DNA from: Acephala macrosclerotiorum
Taxonomy: Eukaryota; Ascomycota; Leotiomycetes; Helotiales; Mollisiaceae
NCBI GenBank assembly: GCA_014904845.1
Contig: MU119297.1
Coordinates: 1-64,000 of the forward strand
Length of the DNA stretch: 64,000 bases
Direction of reading: 5' to 3'
Under the pieces are notes generated by a model. It did no database searches and was not told where the DNA came from. It saw only the letters and a program-made list of their open reading frames with translations. The translations under genes and the position numbers were made by a program. Positions 1 to 9,612 of this stretch are shown here, in pieces. Position 1 is the first letter of the stretch. Each line of letters begins with the position of its first letter.

Positions 1-42
1 AAGATCTAGCTAGGTGCGGGGACATTATATCCATTGCAGTGC

Positions 43-813
43 TTACTCAGCACTAAAACCACTCGAAAGTCTAACAGGCTCAACTGGTGTCGCATTTTCG
101 GAATTTGTTGGAATCAAAGTCGATTCTTCGATATTGTCGCGCGGTAAGTGCTCGTAGATGTTATTAGACGATGGCTTCGAGCCATCAGTATCCTTCTCGT
201 TGCCTTCCATCGTGTTGAATTTCTCGATGGTTGTGTTGAGAAGGTGTTGTGCCTGTACAGAAATATTCACGTCTATCGGTGCGACTCGCCAGCCTCGCGC
301 TTCTAGTAACAGCCTCGCGACTTGTAGTCTAGCCTCGTCACATTCAATGTCCAACGGAAGAGCCAGAATCATCAATATTTCTATTTTCTACAAGGTGGAA
401 TATCTAGTCTCTGCAAATAGACAGTTATTGAGGTTTTGACGCTTTCACTGTAATCTCCCCAAACATAACTAAGATGAAACTTCGCACGAAGACAGGTTTG
501 AGCCAGTTTACTGCCTCAATACCATCGTGCAGCATGGAATTAAAAACCGAAGTTCCTGAACTATCACCCGCTCACTTTCCCCTTTCTCGCTTGAGTCACG
601 TGCAAAAACAACGCCGTCAAAGACTAAACCTTCTCGAAGTTCCTGAATCTTCAATCCAACAACATTATCATCACGATATCGAGTGACGAGCCAATTGATC
701 TTGACACGTACGCTCAAATTCTGGGGAATCCCCTTGGATATGTTAATAACGCGCGAAATGCGATCGACAGAATCGTTCGACCCCTGATCTAGTCCGAAAT
801 TCTCGGTGGACAA
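43..813 (-). CDS. hypothetical protein, possible two-exon gene
   Basis: Two minus-strand open stretches can be joined. Exon 1 is about 813-523 and exon 2 is 387-43, separated by a possible GTATTG...TTGTAG intron (522-388) that keeps the frame. Exon 1 encodes a segment containing NWLVTRYRDDNVVGLKIQ. Exon 2 is acidic and Ser/Asn-rich at its end. The first codon near 813 is TTG, so the true start probably lies in an upstream exon beyond a GTGAGT...CATCAG intron around 855-818. No family is recognised. The plus strand is also open over 620-790 and appears to belong to the next gene, so the strand here is uncertain. Confidence 0.33.
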
Positions 814-2335
814 CCATCTGATGAGATCACCGGCGCCGTTGGAGAATGGTACTCACGGCAGGTAGAACAAACTACCTGGCAGTTCATTTGTAAGTTGTCA
901 CCTCTTACGCCTTGCCATTACTAATACTTGTAGTCCGTAATGTTCATAACCCGGTCCAGTCCTGGACCAGAGAACCCCCACGCCCAGCAACTTACGACCG
1001 TATGCGTCGGGTTTTCGAGGCCTTCGCGTCAAGGGAAGCCATATCTGATCGCATTAGGGGTTTGGCCACCGGCAATACCCGAGCACCAGATTCCGTTCCA
1101 GCAAACTCGGATGCTGTCGGATCTCGCGTGCATCGATCGGGATTCAGCTGGTTCGACGATGTTGCCGAAAACATCCCTTTTCAAGTACCTCAAGCGAGAA
1201 CCGAGGATCTGATAGAAGAGGAGATGGAGGCGCTCGCAGCTCTAGAGCTGGATCCACAAGACCATCACGCATCAACCCAACAGCTGATGGGGTATCTAGA
1301 CCCTCGGTTCGATTTGGGGATGTCGAGGACGAAGAAACCGACGTCGACACGCTCGACCGATTACCAAACCCCTTTAACAACGTGCGAGGTCGCCAAAGAG
1401 GGCGAGGTCGCGAAAGATGGTGAGGTAGTGATAGAGGACGAGGTCGTGACAGTACCTATTCCAGTCACCCTTCGAGACAGTCACGAAACGATAACAGTCT
1501 GCCCCTGGTCGAGGAAGTCGATATCGAAATGCCCGATGCTCCATCGATGCCCTCAGGTAACCGCCAAAACCGTGGTGGCAATGGCAGTGCTAGGGCTCAG
1601 CCAGTATTGGCCACCCCAAGCTACCTGGCTGCTAGGGAGGCCTTTGAATGGTTCCGGGAGGATAACACCACCAGATTCACAATTAGAATCCCCGAGGGTT
1701 GGATGCAATACATCTTTAGTGCGGACCGGTACTGCGCCATCGAGGGGTCATACGGCCGCTCTTTCCAACTGCGGGCAGCATATATCACCGACAGCCGAGA
1801 TATGATCGTATATCTGGCGCCAACATCAGCAGCTCAGGCTGCTCTCCCACCACAATCTAGCGTTTCTAGAGCATACCAAGTGCTGGCCGAGTATCGAGAA
1901 GCTCTCAACCTCATTCGCCTACAGCCAAACAGAGATCCGCCATACATCGACAACTTCATGCGCACTTTCCACTCGGCTGGGTATAGTAAAGATTTAGTAC
2001 TCGGTAATGTAGCCCCTCTTGCCGTCCCTCCCGCCGTCCCTCCCGCCGGCCGACCATCCGTACCACGCAACTCAGGCGAAGGAAGAGCTTCAGGTTCATC
2101 CTCGAGACGACAGAGAGTTCGCGTTACCGGCGATGTGACAGGGGTCCTCATGACTTTCGAAAGCTACAGAACTCTAGACCGTTTACGAACCCGTGCGGAT
2201 GCTCGTCAGGAGCTTCTTCAGGAAATAATCGGAGGTCTTCGTGAGCAACACTTTGCCGAGGTCGTGAATAATTCCAATCTTCGAAACCTGCGACGAGGCC
2301 GGCCCAGTCAGGGTCCAGGATCTGGAGCTGTTTGA
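793..2335 (+). pseudogene. Arg/Ser-rich hypothetical protein, broken
   Basis: The coding frame starts after an in-frame TAG (790-792) and crosses a clean 44-nt intron (890-933, GTAAGT, ACTAATAC, TTGTAG). It continues through a segment with YDRMRRVFEAFASREA and then moves to another frame between about 1180 and 1300. From there it encodes an acidic patch (FGDVEDEETDVDTLDRL) and an RG-rich patch (RGRQRGRGRERW), meets an in-frame TGA at 1421-1423, and resumes directly with GSDRGRGRDS. The C-terminal half (1529-2335) is a well-formed region with AAREAFEWFREDNTTRF and an Ala/Pro linker, ending at a TGA. No family is recognised. The TGA sits where an RG repeat predicts Arg, consistent with CGA to TGA. 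It could be a live gene with unrecognised introns, but the stop inside the RG patch argues for decay. Confidence 0.45.
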
Positions 2336-4148
2336 TCGTCACTGACCTCCCTATCCCCCCTCCATGTCAATGACATAGATCTCTATCGAGTTCAGCACTA
2401 AGAGTGAATTCTGCTAACAAGTAATAGACTGAGTCCATGTTCTAATAGGACACATTTCGGATTGAAATATGACCTCTTATACCTATCAAGACACATTGCT
2501 CTTTTTGCGTATCGCAAACAAAGGGAAAGTCCCTGGCATTGATTTAGATTTCATAGGAATGAATTCAATTTGATGTCTTAGTAAAGTTTGGTGACTTGTA
2601 TTCTCGCTCGTGAATTGTCTATGCTATGTCAATTACCTCCTGTTTTTCTTTGAGTCTCCCACTTTACCTTGAAATCATCCGCTTCTGAAGGACGTTCGTC
2701 TCAGTTAGCAGCGAATGCTGAGGCAACAGGGACAATGTCCCATGTTTCCTGGAACCGTAGGAAATCCACTGTCTAGCGCTGAAGCAAATTCCATCTCACT
2801 GGTCCTGAACCTAGAACATATCTCCACTCGGCCTTAGTTATCTCTAAAGCCGGGACAGACAGATGGGCACAACCTCTGGTATGTTGCGTGTGAGATGAGA
2901 CCTGTAGAAAGACGATGGAAGAACTTAAATAGACGTGGAGGTCCTGACTGTGTTTGGGATTGGAGAGAACGGACGAGCCGAATGTGAGAAAGGCAAATCA
3001 AGTTCAGAGCACTCGTTCGAAACCCAATTACAGAATTACTTCTCCAAAGGAGGTAAAACCCTCCTCCCAACAACGAGACGACTAGGCTGGGCCAGACCGA
3101 AGCCAAAAACCCCTAATCAAGAGATTTCTCGTTCACATTTTGATCATAGATGTGGGCCTGGCACGTATCCAAACTCAACAGCTCTTTTAGGGGGGGTACT
3201 AAGTTGAGTCGTGCCAGAGTCTCCAACTGTACTTCGGTTCGCATGATGTGTAGGCAGACGGTATACGCTACACGACAATAACCACCCAAATGACAGCAAA
3301 ACTCTCCCCAACTCCTTCTCTTCAAGCCTGAATCAGTCGACAAGTTCACGTCTACCCCTCCAAATACATAACGCCGACCACAATATTCTCACGAATCGTC
3401 ATCCACGATTGCACCTACAGTAGCCGAGGCCCATCAGTGCCCACCACCACCTTTGCGCGGCCGTGAGCGCTCTTTGGAGTGTGTATATCTTCAATTGAAA
3501 ATCGCCGTTAGTCTTTATAGTTTCGTTTGCAGGCGGGGTCGAAGTCGAAAATCGTGGTTTCGTGTCGAGGAAGGAGCGATCAATAAGTTTGACGTGTTGG
3601 CGCCGACGTGAAATGGCAGTTGAAATGCAGATCTTGAGACTGTGAATGAGATACCACGGTGGGCGAGAAACACTATGAATGTTAGTCGACGACTAAACCC
3701 TCCTCCAAAAGCGTACACTGACCTCCAATATCTCCCCCCGACTCAAGTTCCAACCCTCATGAGCTCTCGTGACCAATTTACAGCTTTTCCCCGACGTTTC
3801 TAGCCTGCGAGGCTTCCATTTTCTTGAAGAGGACTGGAATTAACCCAGATTCGCGCTCTGGGAGGAGTTCTGTTCACATCAATTGTAATATCATTCTGTT
3901 GTTTGAAAGGTATTTTCATTGGAGGCAACTACATACCTTGATTCAAAGTGCATGATTATGCCTAGTAGCGATAACTACGAACATTTGGTGTGGAGTGCAC
4001 TTTGCACTGGTGAACGCTCAGTTCAATAGATACGCTATATTGCCCGTGAGGCTTTTCACAACTGTTGTGTCTTGACATGATCAAGTGCCCTTAGCACAAG
4101 TAATATGGCGACTTTACATCAAATTGATGCAGAGTCGTGAAAGTAACC
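2336..4148. other. intergenic, no gene recognised
   Basis: Short frames occur on both strands but none shows a domain, a good start or consistent coding character. Nothing regulatory can be named. Confidence 0.5.
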
Positions 4149-5774
4149 TCATTCAGTTGCCTTTGGGGTTCGATCGAAGTTGGAAAGGAGGCCTCGGGCA
4201 AGCTTCTTGCCGTCTTCCCCGCTTTCCGCGATTGACTGAAGGAACTTGATACGGTCACCGCTGCCAGATGCGTCGTATAGACGATTCATGCGTTGCTGCC
4301 ACTTCTCTTGGTCGATGGCTAGCTGCTTGATTTCATCCGGCTTCTCGGTATGGCATTGGGGGCATCCGTTCGGAGCGTCGAAGTCGTAGGTGGTGCTTGT
4401 ATGCATCTTGCAAGTGAGCAACTGGCCTTTGATGAGCCTCTCAGCCAACTCTTTGTTGCCCTCTTGCCATCGGATGAACGCAGCCCAATCGCCACCGCCG
4501 TAAATGTTGAGTAGAGTGTCCAGGCGCTCCTTCCAATTCTGATCATCCGCGTCGATGCCTAGTGATTCGATGGCCATATGTTTGATTTGGCTCGTCTTCT
4601 CGTGAACGCATAGCCAGCAGCCATCCGGGTCGCCGAATGCATACTCGTGTTTCTGCTCACTGCATATGAGTGTACGCCATCGCCACGCGGCGCTGACGCG
4701 ATCCTCTGTTGCGCGAGGTATTGGAACAAACCAGGGATGTTCGACAGTAGACGTGCAAATACCTTGAGGGTGCAGTGATTTCACTATCCCACAAGTATCG
4801 CAATGTACTGTACAGAAGAATAGGCCGCAGCCAGTGATCATACACCCTTCATCCGAATCCTGACGTCCATGTATAATACCATAGTGCTGACCCCTTCCGC
4901 AGGTACAATTATTGGTATTAGGACATACATTCCCTAAATGTTTGAATGAACCACATTTGAAGCATCGCACAGTGCATTGCCTGATGGTGTGTGGCTTCTC
5001 GCCTATCATATTGCAGTAAAAGTAGCTGCACTTCTCTTGACAATCTTCCTTCAGGTGACCTGGGAAGATCTCGCAACCGCAGACCATTCGTATGTTCGGG
5101 CAGCATCCCTTTGCTTTTGTGGCGCCGCGGTGCTGATGATCGATGTTGCCGCATTTGCCGCAATTCTCCGTGCAAGCAGAAGTCTGGTGGTACCAATCTC
5201 CGCAGTTTCTGCAGACATTGTCTATTGAGGGGTTGTCATCGAAGAGTAGAGCAATTGCAGGAATCTTCATCTTCTTCATGTTTGGATCATTGTCGGTATT
5301 AGCGATATCCGCCTCGTCGTCAAGGAGTCCATCAGCTGTGAGCGTCTGCTTCGATTTTTCGGCCTTATCGAAAGCCTCCAAAAGGTACCAAATAGCAGGG
5401 ACCTTGACTCCCCTACCACGAGTGAGGGGCTCACGAGATGGAGATGTAGGGACAGACGCGTCGTTGAATCCGTCGAGGTTGCGCGTGTTGTTTGTGGGGG
5501 TCGAGGAGGTGCTCATTGCTCCTGAGCCTTGACGGCGCTGAGGAATAATCCAACGCGGTATAGGAGCTGTTGTGTGGGTTGAGGATTGCGTTTGCGTTTG
5601 CTGATCCTCTCGGGTCGTGTTTTCCTGTCCCTGTTGTTGCGGGATCGGAGCAGGCGTTGATGTTGTTTGCGCGTTATTCGAGTCGAACGATAGAGGACCA
5701 TCGTCTTCCATTCGAGATCTGGGATTGCCAGTGCCAGAAGCACCGTCCATCGCTCCTGATGATGATGATGACAT
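4149..5774 (-). CDS. gene A: CCHC zinc-knuckle protein with duplicated C-terminal module
   Basis: A single intact exon encodes 541 residues, starting at ATG 5774. Residues 1-120 are a Ser/Thr/Gln-rich, probably disordered tail. Residues 123-180 hold two KVPAI/KIPAI-type stretches. Residues 188-345 are a dense Cys/His region. It opens with a CX2CX4HX4C knuckle (CRNCGDWYHQTSAC) followed by CGKCG, has a second knuckle CFKCGSFKHLGNVC at 271-284, then CGRGQH and GCMITGCGLFFC. Residues 368-450 and 452-532 are two copies of an 80-residue module (C...H..Y.F..P.GC..C...K....AI). CCHC knuckles usually bind single-stranded nucleic acid, so an RNA or DNA role is inference. The dead paralogue B lies just upstream on the same strand. 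A retroviral Gag origin is possible but no capsid or protease part is visible. Confidence 0.85.
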   Translation of the reverse strand: MSSSSSGAMDGASGTGNPRSRMEDDGPLSFDSNNAQTTSTPAPIPQQQGQENTTREDQQTQTQSSTHTTAPIPRWIIPQRRQGSGAMSTSSTPTNNTRNLDGFNDASVPTSPSREPLTRGRGVKVPAIWYLLEAFDKAEKSKQTLTADGLLDDEADIANTDNDPNMKKMKIPAIALLFDDNPSIDNVCRNCGDWYHQTSACTENCGKCGNIDHQHRGATKAKGCCPNIRMVCGCEIFPGHLKEDCQEKCSYFYCNMIGEKPHTIRQCTVRCFKCGSFKHLGNVCPNTNNCTCGRGQHYGIIHGRQDSDEGCMITGCGLFFCTVHCDTCGIVKSLHPQGICTSTVEHPWFVPIPRATEDRVSAAWRWRTLICSEQKHEYAFGDPDGCWLCVHEKTSQIKHMAIESLGIDADDQNWKERLDTLLNIYGGGDWAAFIRWQEGNKELAERLIKGQLLTCKMHTSTTYDFDAPNGCPQCHTEKPDEIKQLAIDQEKWQQRMNRLYDASGSGDRIKFLQSIAESGEDGKKLARGLLSNFDRTPKATE

Positions 5775-5858
5775 CTTCGTTATTTTGTGGAATGATGTTG
5801 AGGTTGGAAGGTTGAAAGATCGCGAGATAATATTCGAGCGAGGCTGTCTTTTGCTAGC

Positions 5859-5878
5859 GTGGCCGTAGCCTCGTCACC
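5859..5878 (-). promoter_or_regulatory. shared element upstream of gene A
   Basis: The minus strand reads GGTGACGAGGCTACGGCCAC about 85-105 bp before the ATG of gene A. The same 20-mer with two changes lies upstream of paralogue B (8782-8801). Similarity continues a little further upstream (CGAAGCTGA against CGAAGGTGA). It could be a retained regulatory site or simply residual homology of the duplication. Confidence 0.45.
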
Positions 5879-6027
5879 ATCGAAGCTGAACCGCATTGGA
5901 TTATCTAAAGGAATGGTGCTTTTTAGCTGATATTCTCAGAGAGGAGACGTGCAAAATGTTAATCTTGTGGGCAGATAACTACATTTAAGAGCCAGCAATA
6001 CAATCTCAGTTCATTCTAACTTGACTC

Positions 6028-6323
6028 TTACAACAACTTCCACAGACCTATCTCATACATCCCAAGATTACCAGCAGTATCCTTCTCCATGTCCCTAGCA
6101 TCCATCCATGACTCCTTTCCTTCCTTAACCATCCGACCTCGGATCCGTGAACTTGCACTGTGAGAGGGTGGGTGGTTAGAGGTATCCATCATCGATTTTT
6201 CTTCTTCATCCTCATCTTCGTCAAACTCGATGATCGTGCGGTCTGGTGGGCGTCGATGTACAGACAGCCCGCAGAGGCTTTTTTCAATATAGGATCGGAG
6301 TCACGGTACGTATTCCCTTCACG
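6028..6323 (-). pseudogene. 3' remnant of an unknown gene
   Basis: The minus strand encodes EGNTYRDSDPILKKA and GCLYIDAH in one frame. After an apparent 1-nt loss near 6243 it continues as DRTIIEFDEDEDEEEKSMMD and on to EKDTAGNLGMYEIGLWKLL before a TAA at 6028-6030. The smooth protein-like text on both sides of the shift, including an acidic run, suggests a decayed gene end rather than chance. A TGA lies just upstream of the readable part. No family is recognised. Confidence 0.35.
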
Positions 6324-6682
6324 TCAGCAGCACCATATCACACAGTTTGCCAGAAATCGATTCATCAGGAAAGACTTACTTCGTTACTTAACTCTCTAAC
6401 GTAGAAACACTACCACATGCTGGGTAGCACCGCTACAAGGTTGCAAGTACGTCCGTACTGCGTATGCTCTGCATAAATATGAGACTCAAAGTGCCCAAAC
6501 GTTGGACAAGATGAAGTCAGGTTTGTGTGTGCGTCCTGCACACTGTGGAAACAACCACGAATAATTTGATGCAACCTCAACAAGAGGCGAACACTTCAAG
6601 TGCTCATTGAATATCGTCAAGACCGAGGTCAACGGAGACCTCAAAGTTGAGAGAAAATTGCAGTAGATCAAGACCGTCAGAA

Positions 6683-8682
6683 TCAGGGCCGGCTTCTACG
6701 TGAAGCATCAGCACACATCTTCTTTCGGTCCAGTTCGGCAATCTGCTTCTGGATATATGCGTGAAAGCCACCACCAGCAGCTATCTCAGCCTTCAGTGCA
6801 GCTCGATAGGCAGGAAAATCCACATGCCCTGACAAGAAGGTTTGTTAACGATCTGCATCGCATCGAAGACAGCCAGGTTCTGTTGCGAACTGGAATTGTC
6901 CAGCCACGCCTGCGTGTGTCTCGCATTGCAGGATACAGATTTTCCCGCGCGGCCAGGTAGTCGTCTCGGTGCCAGGCACTGCGTCCACGAAGTCGGAACA
7001 GACCGAGGAATTGCAACCTGAGAGACGGCATAGTGATCCTTGTCCAAGCCGCAAACAGAACAATGCTTGTCGCAGCGATAAAGACCGCAACCAGTAACCA
7101 TACATCCGCTTCCATGCTTCTGAGCAAAATGGTAGCCACGGCCACACTTGCAAATCTTGTCTGGACATTCTTGGCTCTTGTGATCGAAGGTTCCGCGCAT
7201 GCAGCATCGAAGCGGGCATCGCATGGCCGTGTGTTGTTTCTCGCAAGGTGCATAGAGGCAGATCTCGGTGCATTCGTCCATCAGGTGGCGCGGGAATTGC
7301 TTGCATTTGCAAGACGTCTTGCATGTACAAACAGATGCCGTGTGATATAAATGACCACATTTCCCACATGTTTGTTGACATCGAGACTAGTCGTGATCTC
7401 GCTCACCACAGCTCTTGCATTGGTCGTGGTCGAGATTTAGACCAATGATGTCGCTGGAGAACAAGTTCGTCTTGTCCTTGCAGAAATCGGTAGGCATTGC
7501 GTTTCTTATGGGGTTTTCTTTCGATGGAGCGGTGGCGTCTGAACGAGAAGTAAAATGCTGATCAACAGCCATGACGTCTGCTGAACCTTCGCTACCCTTC
7601 TGCCCATTATCCTTCGTGGCTCGGCCTTCCCTGTCCAGATGCTGAAGTCCTCCAAAGTCGTCGGTATTTCCAATTCGTTCTACTCCCTCCATCTTGTCGG
7701 AGTCCTTTTGTGGCTGTTTTAAACTTCCGAAAAGGTCCGAGGAAGCGGACGTCTTAGACCCAGCTTGAGGGTTCGTTAGAGCTCCGAAAATGTTTAAGTT
7801 AGCGGAGGTGGTAGGCTTAGCTATAGGGATCCGCAGACCCTCGAGCAAGTCTGGGGCAGCGGCATTGCGGAAAGGCCTAACTGGAGGTCTATTCGGACCA
7901 CTCAAGGCAAGACGATTAGCGATCTTTCGAGGATTTCTCAACCCTCCAAGAGCGTCGGTCCTCGCAGAGGGGCGAGGCATACCCCAGTTGTGTCCGTCCT
8001 TATAGTATGATCCAAAAAGAGGAATCATGTGACCTCTTTGTGATTTCCTAGGAGATTTGCTGCTAGGAGTGGTAGTGGCAGGAGCGGTGGTGGCAGGAGT
8101 GGCGACCGGAGCAGCAGTTGTGTCGAGCTTTGTCCTAGTGGCTGGCTGGACGTCATCATCATCCTCACCCGTTCGCTTTCGCTTTTCGCCGGCTATCCCT
8201 TTCGTCACGGTTTCCACGATCGGGTGCGTTACATCCAGAGTCTGAACATGGAGTTTCCCCATGTATTCGAGGAACTCATGGATAGTCGTAGCAGGAGCAT
8301 CAACAAGTGCTGTTGTAGGCACGGATTGAATTTGTGCAGGCTGGGTCTGCAAAGGGGCAGCAGAAGGCGTAGCAAGGTTCTGCTTTGCGCTTTCAGGGGC
8401 ATCAAGCTCCTCTCCATTTGCAAGCTTTCGCTTTCGCTCAGTGCGCCTATTCTTGTCGTCATCATCAGAAGCCTGAGCAACTGAATTTGAGCGCTGAGCG
8501 CGTCTCGGTGAGCGTGCTGGCTCGAAGCCAGGTCGTGAGTCAACTTCGTGACTTCGCGTATTCGATGTCGATTTCGGAGGTCGATCGACGGCGTCGTTTT
8601 CGTGTGGCTCGTAGCTAGCAACATTTTCGTGCGGAGGATGCTCTCGTGGCGCGTCCATTGTCATGTCTTCACCGGTATCCAT
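6683..8682 (-). pseudogene. gene B: broken paralogue of zinc-knuckle gene A
   Basis: The likely start is ATG 8682. The longer frame from ATG 8781 begins inside the block homologous to the 5' untranslated region of gene A. The N-terminal 430 residues are disordered and carry five copies of a DxFGxLxxP-like motif. The Cys-rich region matches A (CKSCGERDH, QTCGKCGH, CGRGYH, GCMVTGCGLYRC), but the first CX2CX4HX4C knuckle contains an in-frame TAG (7387-7389). After CGLDKDH (about 7000) the frame must shift to reach a C-terminal module (ILQCETHAG...EPGCLRCDAD). That module meets a TAA near 6844 before further readable sequence ending at TGA 6683-6685. No intron of plausible length removes these lesions. 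B also lacks A's second C-terminal module. Confidence 0.75.
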
Positions 8683-8781
8683 GGTGGTGAAGGTGTGTTG
8701 CGTTGTGTTGGAGATTGAGCGAGGATTTGACGGAAGGTGGGCGTGGAAAGAACCTCCTCGCTTGTCGCGAGATCGCACCAT

Positions 8782-8801
8782 GTGACCGTAGCCTTGTCAC
8801 C
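8782..8801 (-). promoter_or_regulatory. shared element upstream of gene B
   Basis: The minus strand reads GGTGACAAGGCTACGGTCAC, 18/20 identical to the element upstream of gene A. In this copy the ends form an inverted GTGAC/GTCAC pair. It lies about 100 bp before the preferred ATG at 8682. Confidence 0.45.
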
Positions 8802-9612
8802 AAACGAAGGTGACGTTTAAGCAAATTTCCATGGGTAAGAAACATGCAGCCGATGGTGAAGGGGTTGGATGTTCGAGTTGTGGTGAGGCATTCTGGTAGG
8901 TAGGATGTTGAATAGAGGTAGGAACATTGGCGACGAGAGGAACAACATCCCATCTCGGATCGTTGATTCCAGCTGACCAAAATGTCTCCATCAAATTAGG
9001 ACAATAAGGTTCTCTACCCTTCCTCGAATGTTCCTACCGAGCATCCACACTACGCTAAAAACAATCCTCAAACCTGTTTGGGACATTAGCATCATTATCC
9101 CAGAGCACAGTACCTACCACCAGCACGAACATCGAAACTTGGAAAAGGGAAAGGGGGCAAGACGACGAGGCACGATTCCATTCTCCCCTATGCTACGCCG
9201 TGTTATCCACCTCATATTTTGCATGCTTGCTTCGTCGTGAAATTCCATGACACACAATCTCCCTTTCTTTCTTCCATCTCCTCCACATCCCACCTCGTCT
9301 CTTTCCTCAGCCTCCAACCGCCTCCTCGCCTATTGATCTGGTCTCCCCTCTTTTCCCATCATGTCTCCGTCTTCCAACGCAGTCGACAAATGCAATCCAA
9401 CACACGCCGTCAAACATAAGGTATCCATCGAATTAAACACCTCATAATCCAAGTCGAAAATCGTCGCTCCCAAATAACATCAAAACCGAAACCCCGTTTT
9501 ATATTCCTTCTCTTCCTCATACTATCATGTCACGTCATTTCAATTCTCGATCATTATTGACCCCTTCCCGGAGCCTCAGCTCATCACCGACACAAGTTTC
9601 ACTCGCTTCATG
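8802..9612. other. intergenic between genes B and C
   Basis: No supported gene. This stretch separates the 5' end of gene B from the 3' end of gene C, both on the minus strand, so it should hold the B promoter and the C terminator. Confidence 0.5.

Noticed and set aside
7387..7410. Intron removing the TAG of gene B
   Set aside because: The available GTGAGC...CTAG pair spans about 20 nt and would delete part of a conserved knuckle.
8682..8781. Upstream ATG of gene B as its start
   Set aside because: It lies in the block homologous to the 5' untranslated region of gene A; the next ATG (8682) matches A's start position.
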